A stretch of DNA of 64,000 bases, from NCBI RefSeq assembly GCF_021530565.1, contig NZ_JAKGBI010000018.1, positions 62,001 to 126,000 on the forward strand. The letters are read 5' to 3'. A program made the translations under genes and the position numbers. The notes below the pieces were generated by a model. That model did no database searches and had not been told where the DNA came from. It saw only the letters and a program-made list of their open reading frames with translations. This document shows, piece after piece, positions 43,449 to 53,483 of the stretch; within the stretch, counting starts at the first letter, position 1, and each line of letters starts with the position of its first letter. Origin of the DNA: Pseudoalteromonas sp. SMS1. GTDB lineage: Bacteria > Pseudomonadota > Gammaproteobacteria > Enterobacterales > Alteromonadaceae.

Positions 43449-46400
43449 ATGCCAGCACCGAATTTTGTACATTTACGCGTCCACAGTGACTTTTCTATGG
43501 TAGATGGCTTGGCAAAAACCAAGCCGATTGTCGCTCGAGCTCAAGAGCTCGAAATGCCTGCTTTTGCAATCACTGATCAAATGAACTTATGCGGCTTAGT
43601 GAGATTTTATAGTGGAGCGCATGGTGCTGGGATTAAGCCAATAGTCGGCGCCGATCTATGGCTCAAAAGTGATGAATTTCCGGATGAGCCTTGTCGTATC
43701 GTGGTATTGGCAAAAAACAATGAAGGTTATAAGAATCTCACCTTACTGATCTCAGAGGCATTTTTGCGTGGGCATGTGTTTCATCGTCCAGTGGTTGATA
43801 AAGCTTGGTTAGCCAAATTTAAAGAAGGGTTGATCATTCTTTCGGGCGCAAAAGATGGCGATGTAGGCAAAGCCCTGCTCAAAGGGAACCCTCAGTTGGT
43901 TGAGCAAACACTGGCCTTTTATGAAGAACATTTTGCTGATCATTACTATTTAGAATTGCATCGTACTGAAAGAGAGCACGAAGAAGCGTATCTACATGCT
44001 GCTGTGGCATTGGCAGCAGAACGTAATCTTCCGGTTGTGGCGACAAATGAAGTGGTCTTCTTGAATGAGAAAGACTTCGAAGCTCATGAAATCCGAGTGG
44101 CTATTCATGATGGCTATACACTCGAAGATAAAAATAGGCCCAAACGTTTCTCTAAAGAGCAGTATTTAAAAACGCCTGAGCAGATGCATGAGTTGTTCAG
44201 CGATATTCCAGAGGCACTTGAGAATACGGTAGAAATAGCCAAGCGCTGTAATGTTACGGTGCAGTTGGGCACCTACTTCTTACCCGACTACCCAACGGGT
44301 GACCTAAAAATTGAAGACTTCTTGGTCAAGGTCTCTGAGGATGGCCTAGAAGAACGTTTACAGTTTTTATTCCCGGACGAAGAAGATAGAAAAGTCAAAC
44401 GGGTTGAGTATGATGATCGATTAAGAATTGAATTGGACGTAATCAACCAAATGGGATTCCCAGGGTATTTCTTGATCGTAATGGAATTCATCCAGTGGAG
44501 TAAAGATAATAATATTCCAGTTGGTCCAGGGCGGGGTTCTGGTGCGGGCTCTTTGGTCGCGTATGCATTAAAAATCACAGATCTCGATCCCCTAGAGTTT
44601 GACTTACTATTCGAGCGATTTCTAAACCCCGAGCGTGTCTCGATGCCTGACTTCGATGTCGACTTTTGTATGGACAGACGAGATGAGGTAATCGATCACG
44701 TTGCTAAACTTTATGGTCGTCAAGCCGTCTCGCAGATCATTACGTTTGGTACGATGGCAGCTAAAGCGGTTATTCGAGATGTCGGTCGAGTACTCGGGCA
44801 CCCTTACGGTTTCGTTGACCGGATCTCTAAACTGGTTCCGGGCGACCCTGGTATGACACTGGCGAAGGCGTTTGATGTAGAACCACGCCTGCCAGAAGCT
44901 TATGACGGTGATGACGAAGTTAAAGAGTTGATCGACAAATGCCGTATCCTCGAAGGGTGTACGCGAAATGCCGGTAAACACGCTGGGGGGGTTGTTATCT
45001 CACCCACGAGCATTACAGACTTTGCCGCCTTGTATTGTGATGAAGAGGGTAAGTTTCCGGTTACCCAATTTGATAAAAACGATGTTGAAACAGCCGGCTT
45101 AGTTAAATTTGACTTCCTTGGTCTGAGAACACTGACTATCTTGCAGTGGGCGCTAGACATGGCAAATGAGCGTTTGGCACGTGAGCAAAAGCCATTTGTT
45201 GATATCAACGCGATTCCACTGGATGATCATGCCAGTTTTGAAGTGTTACTTAGAGCGGAGACCACTGCGGTATTCCAGTTAGAATCTCGTGGTATGAAAG
45301 ACTTGATCCGTCGCCTTAAGCCGGACTGTTTTGAGGATATGATTGCACTTGTGGCACTGTTTCGACCGGGCCCCTTGCAATCAGGAATGGTAGATAACTT
45401 TATTGACCGTAAGCACGGTCGAGAAGAGATCTCCTTTCCGGATGCACAATATCAGCACGAAAGCTTAGCTCCGATACTAGAGCCAACGTATGGCATTATC
45501 TTGTATCAAGAGCAGGTCATGCAGATAGCGCAGGTACTGGCTGGGTACAGCCTAGGTGGCGCAGACTTACTACGTCGTGCGATGGGTAAGAAAAAGCCTG
45601 AAGAGATGGCCAAACAGCGATCGACCTTTGAAGAAGGCTCAATCAATAATGGCGTCGATGGCGAACTTTCGATGAAGATCTTCGATCTTGTAGAAAAATT
45701 TGCTGGATATGGCTTCAACAAATCTCACTCAGCAGCCTATGCACTTGTTTCTTATCAAACACTGTGGATGAAAACGCACTTTCCTGCGGAGTTTATGGCC
45801 GCGGTAATGTCCGCGGATATGGATAACACAGATAAAATTGTCACCCTAGTTGACGAATGCGAAAACATGAAGCTGACGCTACTCCCGCCTGATGTCAATG
45901 CGGGCGTGTATAAGTTTACAGTGAATTTGCAGGGTGAAATCGTTTATGGTATCGGAGCGATTAAAGGTGTCGGTGAAGGCCCAGTAGAAGCCATACTTGA
46001 AGCGCGTGAACACGGGGGAGAGTTTAAAGATCTTTTTGATTTTTGTGCCCGTGTGGACCTCAAACGCTTAAACCGCCGAGTGATTGAAAAGCTGATTTAT
46101 GCTGGTGCGCTAGATAAATTAGGGCCAGATTCAACGCAAGGTGGCCGAGCAACGTTATTGGCGAGCTTAAAAGACGCAATGAAGTCTGCAGAGCAACACC
46201 ATAAGGCAGAGCAGCTAGGGCAATCCGATTTATTTGGACTGCTTGCCGTGGAGCCTGAAGAAGTTGCGCAAGCGTTTGTAAAGGCTACTCCGCTGAGTGA
46301 TAACGAGTGGTTAGATGGTGAAAAAGAAACGCTGGGTTTATACCTGACCGGTCACCCAATTAATCAGTATCGTAAAGAGTTAAGAAATTATACGTCTGGC

Positions 46401-46940
46401 AAGCTAGTCGATTTGCAGCCAACGAATCGAGATGTTCACTCGACAGCGGCAGGTTTGGTGATAAATGCACGAACCTTAATAAATAAAAAGGGCAACCGTT
46501 GGGGATTGATCACATTAGATGATAAGAGTGCCCGAATTGACGTACGCTTCTTTCCCGAGCAATTTGAGATGTATCAAGAGTTGCTACAGGTAAACCAAAT
46601 TCTGGTGATTTCTGGCCACGTTGCTTTTGACAACTTCTCTGGCGGCATTTCGATGACTGCTCGGGAGGTGAATACCATTGCTCAAGCCCGTGAAAAGCGC
46701 ATCAGCGCACTGAAGATGACTTTGAATATGACACAAATGGACGCAAACTTTGGCGAGAACTTGAAAAGAGTGCTTGAACCATACAAGTTTGGGACATGCG
46801 AAGTGATCATTGAGTACCAAAGACCTGATGCAACAGCAGAGCTGACATTGGGGATGCAGTGGTGTGTAACCCCAAGTGATGAACTGATCCGTTCGTTGAA
46901 AAAGCTGACAGGGCAGGATGTTGAACTAGTGTTTGACTAG
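43449..46940 (+). CDS. dnaE: DNA polymerase III alpha subunit
   Basis: The 1163-residue replicative C-family polymerase. It has a PHP domain (about 1-270; FVHLRVHSDFSMVDGL), polymerase palm with catalytic aspartates in PDFDVDFCMDRR, fingers and beta-binding region (ending near LGQSDLFGLL), OB domain (about 985-1060) and C-terminal tau-binding tail. Length matches E. coli DnaE (1160). It ends before a perfect palindromic terminator shared with the oppositely oriented accA. Confidence 0.98.
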   Translation: MPAPNFVHLRVHSDFSMVDGLAKTKPIVARAQELEMPAFAITDQMNLCGLVRFYSGAHGAGIKPIVGADLWLKSDEFPDEPCRIVVLAKNNEGYKNLTLLISEAFLRGHVFHRPVVDKAWLAKFKEGLIILSGAKDGDVGKALLKGNPQLVEQTLAFYEEHFADHYYLELHRTEREHEEAYLHAAVALAAERNLPVVATNEVVFLNEKDFEAHEIRVAIHDGYTLEDKNRPKRFSKEQYLKTPEQMHELFSDIPEALENTVEIAKRCNVTVQLGTYFLPDYPTGDLKIEDFLVKVSEDGLEERLQFLFPDEEDRKVKRVEYDDRLRIELDVINQMGFPGYFLIVMEFIQWSKDNNIPVGPGRGSGAGSLVAYALKITDLDPLEFDLLFERFLNPERVSMPDFDVDFCMDRRDEVIDHVAKLYGRQAVSQIITFGTMAAKAVIRDVGRVLGHPYGFVDRISKLVPGDPGMTLAKAFDVEPRLPEAYDGDDEVKELIDKCRILEGCTRNAGKHAGGVVISPTSITDFAALYCDEEGKFPVTQFDKNDVETAGLVKFDFLGLRTLTILQWALDMANERLAREQKPFVDINAIPLDDHASFEVLLRAETTAVFQLESRGMKDLIRRLKPDCFEDMIALVALFRPGPLQSGMVDNFIDRKHGREEISFPDAQYQHESLAPILEPTYGIILYQEQVMQIAQVLAGYSLGGADLLRRAMGKKKPEEMAKQRSTFEEGSINNGVDGELSMKIFDLVEKFAGYGFNKSHSAAYALVSYQTLWMKTHFPAEFMAAVMSADMDNTDKIVTLVDECENMKLTLLPPDVNAGVYKFTVNLQGEIVYGIGAIKGVGEGPVEAILEAREHGGEFKDLFDFCARVDLKRLNRRVIEKLIYAGALDKLGPDSTQGGRATLLASLKDAMKSAEQHHKAEQLGQSDLFGLLAVEPEEVAQAFVKATPLSDNEWLDGEKETLGLYLTGHPINQYRKELRNYTSGKLVDLQPTNRDVHSTAAGLVINARTLINKKGNRWGLITLDDKSARIDVRFFPEQFEMYQELLQVNQILVISGHVAFDNFSGGISMTAREVNTIAQAREKRISALKMTLNMTQMDANFGENLKRVLEPYKFGTCEVIIEYQRPDATAELTLGMQWCVTPSDELIRSLKKLTGQDVELVFD

Positions 46941-46963
46941 CACTTGCTCACCGAGACACAAAT

Positions 46964-46997
46964 AAAAAGGCCGCCAAGCTAGCTTGGCGGCCTTTTT
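46964..46997. terminator. Bidirectional terminator between dnaE and accA
   Basis: A perfect 17-bp palindrome with no spacer (aaaaaggccgccaagct and its complement), flanked by A and T runs, separating the convergent dnaE and accA genes. Confidence 0.95.
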
Positions 46998-47011
46998 GCA
47001 TCAAATACGGC

Positions 47012-47971
47012 TTAGTTACAGTAGCCGAAAGACATAAGACGTTGGTATCTCTGCTCAAGCATTTCTTCTTGGCTTAATTTAGATAAGTCAGAGAGATCTT
47101 TTAGGATCTGTGCCTTTAAGCTGCTTGCTGCCCCATCGTAATCACGGTGTGCGCCACCTAACGGTTCTGAGACAATTTCATTGATAAGGTTGTTGTCCTT
47201 GATACGCTGTGCAGATACGCCCATTGCTTCAGCAGCCAAAGGTGCTTTTTCTGCGCTTTTCCAAAGAATAGATGCACAACCTTCAGGCGTAATAACTGAG
47301 TAAGTGCTATAACGCAGCATGTTTACGCGGTCGCCCACACCAATTGCCAATGCGCCACCTGAGCCACCTTCACCGATTACGCTACAGATTGTTGGCACTT
47401 TTAAAGAAGCCATAACTTTTAAGTTCATTGCGATAGCTTCACTTTGACCGCGCTCTTCAGCACCAATACCGGGGTATGCACCTTGTGTGTCTATCAGCGT
47501 GATAACAGGCATCTTGAAGCGCTCAGCCATTTCCATTAGACGCTTAGCTTTGCGGTAACCCTCTGGTCTAGGCATACCAAAATTACGTTTAATCTTTTCT
47601 GCGGTATCGCGACCTTTCTCTTGACCAATTACCATGACTGGCTTGCCGTCTAGTCGTGCAGTACCGCCAATAATAGCTGGGTCGTTTGCAAATGCACGAT
47701 CACCTGCAAACTCATCGAATTCTGTAAAGATGCGCTTGATGTAATCGCTTGCATGTGGGCGCATTGGGTGACGTGCTAGTTGTAGTAGCTGCCATGGGTT
47801 TAATTCTGAGTAAATTTTTTCAGTTAGCTGTACGCTTTTCTCTTTCAGCTTACTGATCTCTTCTTCCAGACTTAGGTCCAAAGAACCTGAGCGACTAACA
47901 GCTTGTAGCTCTTTTATTTTTTGCTCTAATTCAGCTACTGGAAGTTCAAATTCTAGATAATTTAAGCTCAT
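47012..47971 (-). CDS. accA: Acetyl-CoA carboxylase carboxyltransferase alpha subunit
   Basis: A 319-residue subunit that, with AccD, transfers the carboxyl group from biotin to acetyl-CoA, the first step of fatty-acid synthesis. Family stretches are LEFELPVAELEQKIKEL, RHPMRPHASDYI, GGTARLDGKPVMVIGQEKGRD and GEGGSGGALAIGVGDRVNML. Full length with the typical start. In E. coli and many relatives accA follows dnaE on the same strand; here it is inverted and converges on dnaE. I see no strong promoter in the upstream 680 bases. Confidence 0.97.
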   Translation of the reverse strand: MSLNYLEFELPVAELEQKIKELQAVSRSGSLDLSLEEEISKLKEKSVQLTEKIYSELNPWQLLQLARHPMRPHASDYIKRIFTEFDEFAGDRAFANDPAIIGGTARLDGKPVMVIGQEKGRDTAEKIKRNFGMPRPEGYRKAKRLMEMAERFKMPVITLIDTQGAYPGIGAEERGQSEAIAMNLKVMASLKVPTICSVIGEGGSGGALAIGVGDRVNMLRYSTYSVITPEGCASILWKSAEKAPLAAEAMGVSAQRIKDNNLINEIVSEPLGGAHRDYDGAASSLKAQILKDLSDLSKLSQEEMLEQRYQRLMSFGYCN

Positions 47972-48694
47972 TTTCTAACCTATCTGATAATTTTTTTAAA
48001 GTTTGTCTCGGTCCAATGTAGAGAGTACAGATTCAAAGTGCCATGACTTAGTTATTTGCAACGCCTTTACTAGCATAGTTTGTTTTGCTAAATGTTGCTT
48101 CAACTATTAGCCAGTATTGCTTATTTACATCATTTTTTGGAGAAGTTCGCGAATTTTCACAGCAAAATACTTCTTCATCTAACAACTGTTTTTCCTTCGT
48201 GAAGGCGAGATCTCTGTCATCACATACAATTTTCTTCACATTATACTGCCCCAAGCCGCATCTTGAAAACAGACCAGCAAGATAATGCGACTTTTTATAC
48301 ATAAGTAGCGATTTACCTAGATTTTGGCGCAGATGTCAATCATTTTTGGGTTTGATCTGTTTTTGTGTTGTTTTAGTAAATAATGATAATTTTAATCGTC
48401 TTAAATAAATTGTAAGTGAAAAGTAAGACGTTGAAATGTAGGTTTTATTCAATCGCCTTGTTGGAAATACAGTCTAAATGTATAAAATCGACGTCCGCGT
48501 ATAATAATATGCTGCTTTTACCCCTATCCAAGCCCTGTTCGTATTAATATAATTTGCGCTGTTTTAGACCTATTTTAGTAAAATTAATTTAGTTATTTCT
48601 GATCTACTTCATAGTATGAAGTGAATATGGCAATACTCATTGCAATTCTAGCTCGATGAGGTATAACGCCACAGTAGTCAAATTGGGGAGAGTT
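47972..48694. other. 723-bp divergent intergenic region between accA and tilS
   Basis: An AT-rich region between the starts of accA (minus) and tilS (plus). It should contain both promoters. A TATAAT is seen near 48500 on the plus strand without a convincing -35, and a perfect hairpin acttcat-agt-atgaagt lies at 48606-48622. An 84-codon minus-strand frame at 48048-48302 lacks a ribosome site and a recognisable family, so I do not call it a gene. Confidence 0.6.
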
Positions 48695-50020
48695 ATGGAA
48701 CGCACAAGCGTATATGAGCAATTTGTCATGCTGCTTGAACAACATAGCGGTGGTCGTATTCAGAACGGCTTTACTGTGGCTCTATCTGGCGGTGTGGACT
48801 CTGTTGTACTACTGCATTTGTGTCACACCTATATCAACCAACACCGTGGCATTCCACTCAAAGCGGTTTATGTAAACCATGGATTATCGGATAGCGCGAT
48901 GCAGTGGCAGCGGTTTTGTGAGCAGCTTTGTCATACATTGTCGGTCGAGTTTAGCGCTGTGACGGTAACATTGTGCCCAAAGCCTCGGGTGAGTCTGGAA
49001 GCAATGGCCCGAGAGGCGCGCTATCGCGCATTGGATGAGCATGCACTGCCTGACTCCGCTATTTTATTAGGGCAACACGCTGATGATCAGGTCGAAACAT
49101 TTTTTATTCGCTTGAAAAGAGGATCAGGGCTTCAAGGACTCGGTGCGATGCGATTTTCTACACAGCTACAATCTGGGCGCCACTGTTTACGGCCTCTGTT
49201 AAATGTTGAGCGCTCAGACATCGAAGCGTTTGCCAAAACATTTTCACTTGCGCATATTGAAGATGAATCCAATCAAAGTGATGTCTTTGATCGAAACTTT
49301 TTACGTAACCACGTACTACCGCTTTTGAAAACACGGTTTAAAGGGTTTGTGCCCAGTGTCTTAAGGTCAATTTCATTGCTGCAAGCGCAGCAAGCACTGG
49401 TCGATGAAATATCTTACGGTGATCTGACACGATGTACTGAACATCAATGTCTGCTTGTGACGCAACTAAACACGCTCTCTGCATTACGTCAAAACAATGT
49501 CGTACGTGCTTGGCTAGCACAGAAGCATGTAGATATGCCGTCTAAAAAGCAATTGGCGCAAATAATACAACAATCACTTAATGCGCGCCCTGATGCACAA
49601 GTCAATATTCAGTTAGCTCAGGGAAGCATAAAACTGTATCAAGGCAAGCTCTATTGGGTGACAAAAGATCAAGTTCCACTGCCAGTGGTGAGCGATCTCA
49701 AGCTCACTCAGCCTGTTCGTATAGCGGATGGTCGCCAACTTATTGTTTGTGAAGGGAAGGGGGTTCGAAGGCCGCTTTGCGCCGAGACAGTGTCTCTCAA
49801 GTTTGGGTGTTTGTCGGAACACATTAAACCGCTAGGCAAGCCAGGCCACAATAGCGTGAAACATTGGCTGAAGGATTTAAAGGTACCAACTTGGGAACGT
49901 ACGCGTGTCCCTTTGATCTTCTATAATGAGACCTTAGTGGCGGCGGTGGGGTATTTTGTTAATGAAACCTACGCTAGCGAGCAGGGGATTTACTGGAAAG
50001 AAGTTAATGCAAACGAATAA
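48695..50020 (+). CDS. tilS: tRNA(Ile)-lysidine synthase TilS
   Basis: A 441-residue enzyme that converts C34 of tRNA-Ile(CAU) to lysidine. The N-terminal PP-loop ATPase domain has VALSGGVDSVVLLHL, then AVYVNHGLS, LGQHADDQVETFFIRLKRGSGLQGL and the EDESN-x-x-x-x-x-R-NFLRN signature; TilS substrate-binding and C-terminal domains follow. The ATG at 48695, after GGGGAGAG, is preferred to one 39 bases upstream. In many relatives accA directly precedes tilS. Confidence 0.95.
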   Translation: MERTSVYEQFVMLLEQHSGGRIQNGFTVALSGGVDSVVLLHLCHTYINQHRGIPLKAVYVNHGLSDSAMQWQRFCEQLCHTLSVEFSAVTVTLCPKPRVSLEAMAREARYRALDEHALPDSAILLGQHADDQVETFFIRLKRGSGLQGLGAMRFSTQLQSGRHCLRPLLNVERSDIEAFAKTFSLAHIEDESNQSDVFDRNFLRNHVLPLLKTRFKGFVPSVLRSISLLQAQQALVDEISYGDLTRCTEHQCLLVTQLNTLSALRQNNVVRAWLAQKHVDMPSKKQLAQIIQQSLNARPDAQVNIQLAQGSIKLYQGKLYWVTKDQVPLPVVSDLKLTQPVRIADGRQLIVCEGKGVRRPLCAETVSLKFGCLSEHIKPLGKPGHNSVKHWLKDLKVPTWERTRVPLIFYNETLVAAVGYFVNETYASEQGIYWKEVNANE

Positions 50021-50342
50021 TAAAATAAGCTTGTCTTTGGCAAACAAAGCGCCACTAGCAACATTAGGTTGCAGTATAGTTTTTTGTATATTGGCTTTGA
50101 TGTCAACATTTAATGTGACGAATGTTGCGTTGGCAATAGGTGTTGGGATTTTATCTGCAACATTATTACTTGCCTATTGGCATGGTAAGGGCGGGAGTTT
50201 TTTTATTTTAGGTTTGGCTGCGCCTATGTTGTCGATTTTATTTAGTACGTTACCTGACTTTTGGTCGCTGGGGTGGGTGATAAACGGCTTTTTTTGTGGC
50301 TTTGCAATATTGCTCTGGGCCTTTAAAATTAAAAACCGTTAA
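50007..50342 (+). CDS. Small membrane protein of unknown function
   Basis: A 111-residue protein with about four hydrophobic segments (from ALATLGCSIVFCILALM to FFCGFAILLWAF). I recognise no named family. The ATG at 50007 has a GGAAAGAAG upstream and overlaps the tilS end by 14 bases; a longer frame from 49956 lies wholly inside tilS and is less likely. Translational coupling to tilS is likely, but a functional link is not shown. Confidence 0.7.
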   Translation: MQTNNKISLSLANKAPLATLGCSIVFCILALMSTFNVTNVALAIGVGILSATLLLAYWHGKGGSFFILGLAAPMLSILFSTLPDFWSLGWVINGFFCGFAILLWAFKIKNR

Positions 50343-50349
50343 TCACTGG

Positions 50350-50381
50350 TCGTACTTACCGTTAGGGGAGGGTAAGTACGA
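50350..50381. terminator. Hairpin between convergent genes
   Basis: An 11-bp stem (tcgtacttacc / ggtaagtacga) with a ten-base loop, located between the convergent small membrane protein and GGDEF genes. No T-run follows, so it is only a candidate terminator. Confidence 0.5.
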
Positions 50382-50391
50382 ATTAGCTTGA

Positions 50392-51288
50392 TTACACTGC
50401 GCGTGCACAGTTCCTTCCCGATTCTTTGGCTTTATAAAGGCCGCCATCAGCCCTAGCGAATATTTCGTTTGCGCAGTCTTGGCTAGAAGCCAGCGTAAAC
50501 CCAATACTGGTGGTTACTTCGTGTTTGGCCAGTAAATTACAGTTGTTTACTCGTTCCATGATACGCTCTGCGATGACTTTATTCGTGGTAAAAGCGGGAT
50601 CGTCGATAAGAACGGCGAACTCATCGCCCCCAAACCTGAATACGGCATCCGTTGCGCGGATACTTGAGGTCAAAATATTGGCAAATTCAACAAGAACTTC
50701 GTCACCTTTTTTATGCCCATATTTGTCGTTGACTTGTTTGAAGTTGTCTAAATCTAACAGCATCAAGCTAAAGTTTCTGTGATGACGACGGCTACGCTCT
50801 AGCTTGGTTTCTAAGTATTCATTGAACTGACTGCGGTTGTACAAGCCGGTAAGGGTGTCTTTGGTTGCCAGTTGTAGCACACGATGATACATCAAGGCAT
50901 TTCTGAGCGGATACAGCAAACATGTGTGAAGCTGCATCAATCTCGCTCTTATCGTACCGCTTAAGCTATATTTACTGAAATACACAAGTTGGCCCAAGTG
51001 TTGACCATTTAATTCTAGATCGAAGGTATATGGCTTCAATTGATCATCGCTCTGGTGCATTTGAAACAAGCCTTGGCTCGAATGAAATTGCAGGCCGGCG
51101 AGATCGGTAATACGTTTAACATAACCTGCAAAAATGTCTAAGATGCCATTGACCTCCAAAGTTGTTTGCAACTTTTCGACCAATGTATTTGGTTGTTCTG
51201 GCGCTTGTGAAACATATTGATCCGTCGCAAACGGTATGTAGTCACCGCGCGAAGGCGTTCGCTGAGCCAAAATATGGACATTTTCCAT
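50392..51288 (-). CDS. GGDEF diguanylate cyclase
   Basis: A 298-residue protein. The N-terminal ~135 residues are an unassigned, probably sensory domain without clear membrane segments. The C-terminal GGDEF domain (about 140-298) has an intact active site GGDEF (220-224), TKDTLTGLYNR at its start, and an RxxD inhibitory site (RATD, 211-214) five residues before the active site. It is therefore expected to make cyclic-di-GMP with product inhibition. It ends convergent to the small membrane protein gene. Confidence 0.92.
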   Translation of the reverse strand: MENVHILAQRTPSRGDYIPFATDQYVSQAPEQPNTLVEKLQTTLEVNGILDIFAGYVKRITDLAGLQFHSSQGLFQMHQSDDQLKPYTFDLELNGQHLGQLVYFSKYSLSGTIRARLMQLHTCLLYPLRNALMYHRVLQLATKDTLTGLYNRSQFNEYLETKLERSRRHHRNFSLMLLDLDNFKQVNDKYGHKKGDEVLVEFANILTSSIRATDAVFRFGGDEFAVLIDDPAFTTNKVIAERIMERVNNCNLLAKHEVTTSIGFTLASSQDCANEIFARADGGLYKAKESGRNCARAV

Positions 51289-51434
51289 CTGGTAATTCCC
51301 CTAATTACAACATTCCCAAACAATTAAGCTAGTTTCGTGCCAACAAATTAAACTGGCTGAAAAACAGTTGCTTGCTATAGTTAATGTTGAGTGAAAAATA
51401 ATCTATAACGAATCTTTGACACCGGGGAGGCCAT

Positions 51435-53483
51435 TTGCAGCAAAATTTTGCCGGGCTTTTTTCAGAAAAAGTGCTTACCGTAATTGTGAATGCTTTACAT
51501 GGTCATTTTACCGGTTTTGTGGCGCTATTACTGTGTGCGGTTGCACTCGTATGGTCCTTTAAACGAGTAGGCTTGCCGCCTATTTTAGCGTATTTACTTA
51601 CCGGGCTCGTTGCGGGTGGATATGGGTGGATGGACAATAGTCACGAGATCCATCTTATTGCTGAATTGGGAATTGTATTTTTATTGTTTAGCTTGGGGTT
51701 GGAATTCTCTATTCCTAAGCTTATGGCGATGCGCAGTGTTGTGTTTGGACTTGGCAGTACACAGGTACTTCTGTCTATTTTATTGGTTACGTTGCTTTTA
51801 TTTAAAGTAGGCGTCGCTTGGTCTGAGTCACTGATCATCGCATGCATTGTGGCGCTCTCATCAACCGCTGTCGTCGTAAAAATAATGAAAGAGAATGGCA
51901 TGCTGAACCTACGAAAAGGACAGCTTGCTGTGGGGGTGTTGTTATTTCAAGACATTGCCGTAGTTCCGATGTTGATTGTATTTCCTTTGATGGCGCAAAC
52001 CGACAATCAAGTTTTGGTTGGGGCGCTTGTTTTGGCACTGGCTAAGGGTGCATTTGTATGTATGTTACTTTGGGCAATTGGCAAATGGGTGTTGCCAAAA
52101 GTATTTAATGAAGTGGCATTAGCACGGACCGACGAGTTATTTGTATTAACGACACTGGTCGTTGCGCTATGTGCTGGTGCGCTGACCTATGCTTTTGGCC
52201 TCTCCATGGCGTTAGGCGCGTTCCTCGCAGGTATGATGTTAGGGGAAAGTCAGTATCGACATCAACTCGAAGCAGAGATACGACCATTCAGAGATATTTT
52301 AATGGGGCTATTTTTTGTCACTGTAGGCATGCAGTTAGATGTTGGCTTTGTGATCAATTCATTTATGTACATTGTGGGCGCTATGGCCTTGTTGCTCGTC
52401 ACTAAAGTTGCGATTGTGTATATCAGTGCCCAACTGATGGGGGAGTTCAAGAGAGACGCGTTTGCATCAGGTGTGATGCTGTGGCAAATGGGGGAGTTTG
52501 GCTTTGTTTTGGTCGCATTGGCGAGCAAGCACCATTTACTTGAACCCAATGTCGCCTCTTTTCTACTGGCTCTGGGGGTGTTGTCTATGGCCGTAACACC
52601 ATACTTGATTAGCCAAATAGATCGGTTGTTGGCGGTGTTTAAGCTGGATTCAGAGCATAAATCTGACTTTTCAAATACAGGATTTAAGGACCCTACGATT
52701 AAAGATCATGTGGTGATTTTTGGCTATGCGCGGGTTGGGCAAACCATTGCCCGTTTTTTAAAGCCTGAGGCAATACCGTATATTGCCATAGAACGAAACC
52801 CGATTATTGTTCAAGAAGCGCAAACGGCGGGTGAGCCGGTAATATTTGGCCATGCAGCACAAAAGGCAATATTAAAATCAGCATGTGTTAGTCAGGCGCG
52901 TCTAGTTATTGTCACGATGGATGACTTTGAGCAAAGCCAGATTGTTATCGATGCGATAAAACACTTTGCGCCAGAAGTTAAAATACTCGTGCGTATGCAA
53001 GATGATACCCATTTAGAAGACTTAAAGCAGCTGGGTGTAACGGAAGTGGTCCCTGAATCACTCGAAGCCAGTTTGATGTTGGTGTCGCATGTGTTGTATA
53101 TGTCTGGTGTACCTATGCGACGCATTTTCAAACGCGTCAGCAAGGAGCGGCAAAACCGATATGAATACTTACACGGGTTTTTCACTGGCAATAGTCATGA
53201 AATACACGAATATGGCAATAGTCAATCTAGCTTTGTTTCAGACCGATTGGAGTATTTGCATGCGATAGCGCTTCCTGAAGATGCATATGCCGTAGATAAA
53301 ACGATTTCAGAACTTCAGCTTGTGCGGCACAAAGTAGTTGTCAAAGCACTGCGCAGAGATGGCACAGAAATCTCGATGCCTGATGAGGATATTATGTTGA
53401 TGGCAAGTGATGTACTGTTGCTTAAGGGTAAGCCGCGCCGAGTAGAACGCGCAGAGCAATTCATTATGGATGGGCTGCCTTAA
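51435..53483 (+). CDS. CPA2-family cation:proton antiporter (KefB/RosB type)
   Basis: A 682-residue protein with a 12-13 helix antiporter domain (about 25-390; LPPILAYLLTGLVAGGYGW, ALSSTAVVVKIM, LFFVTVGMQLDVGF), a TrkA-N/RCK nucleotide-binding domain (about 415-535; VVIFGYARVGQTIARFLK) and a C-terminal TrkA-C domain (about 595-680). This layout fits K+/H+ antiporters of the KefB/KefC/YbaL group. The substrate is not fixed by sequence. The start is a TTG four bases after GGGGAGG. Its last four bases overlap the convergent patatin gene. Confidence 0.9.
   Translation: MQQNFAGLFSEKVLTVIVNALHGHFTGFVALLLCAVALVWSFKRVGLPPILAYLLTGLVAGGYGWMDNSHEIHLIAELGIVFLLFSLGLEFSIPKLMAMRSVVFGLGSTQVLLSILLVTLLLFKVGVAWSESLIIACIVALSSTAVVVKIMKENGMLNLRKGQLAVGVLLFQDIAVVPMLIVFPLMAQTDNQVLVGALVLALAKGAFVCMLLWAIGKWVLPKVFNEVALARTDELFVLTTLVVALCAGALTYAFGLSMALGAFLAGMMLGESQYRHQLEAEIRPFRDILMGLFFVTVGMQLDVGFVINSFMYIVGAMALLLVTKVAIVYISAQLMGEFKRDAFASGVMLWQMGEFGFVLVALASKHHLLEPNVASFLLALGVLSMAVTPYLISQIDRLLAVFKLDSEHKSDFSNTGFKDPTIKDHVVIFGYARVGQTIARFLKPEAIPYIAIERNPIIVQEAQTAGEPVIFGHAAQKAILKSACVSQARLVIVTMDDFEQSQIVIDAIKHFAPEVKILVRMQDDTHLEDLKQLGVTEVVPESLEASLMLVSHVLYMSGVPMRRIFKRVSKERQNRYEYLHGFFTGNSHEIHEYGNSQSSFVSDRLEYLHAIALPEDAYAVDKTISELQLVRHKVVVKALRRDGTEISMPDEDIMLMASDVLLLKGKPRRVERAEQFIMDGLP

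Noticed and set aside
48048..48302. 84-codon minus-strand frame upstream of accA
   Set aside because: No ribosome binding site at normal distance, no recognisable family, AT-rich spacer context; kept only as a note in the intergenic entry.
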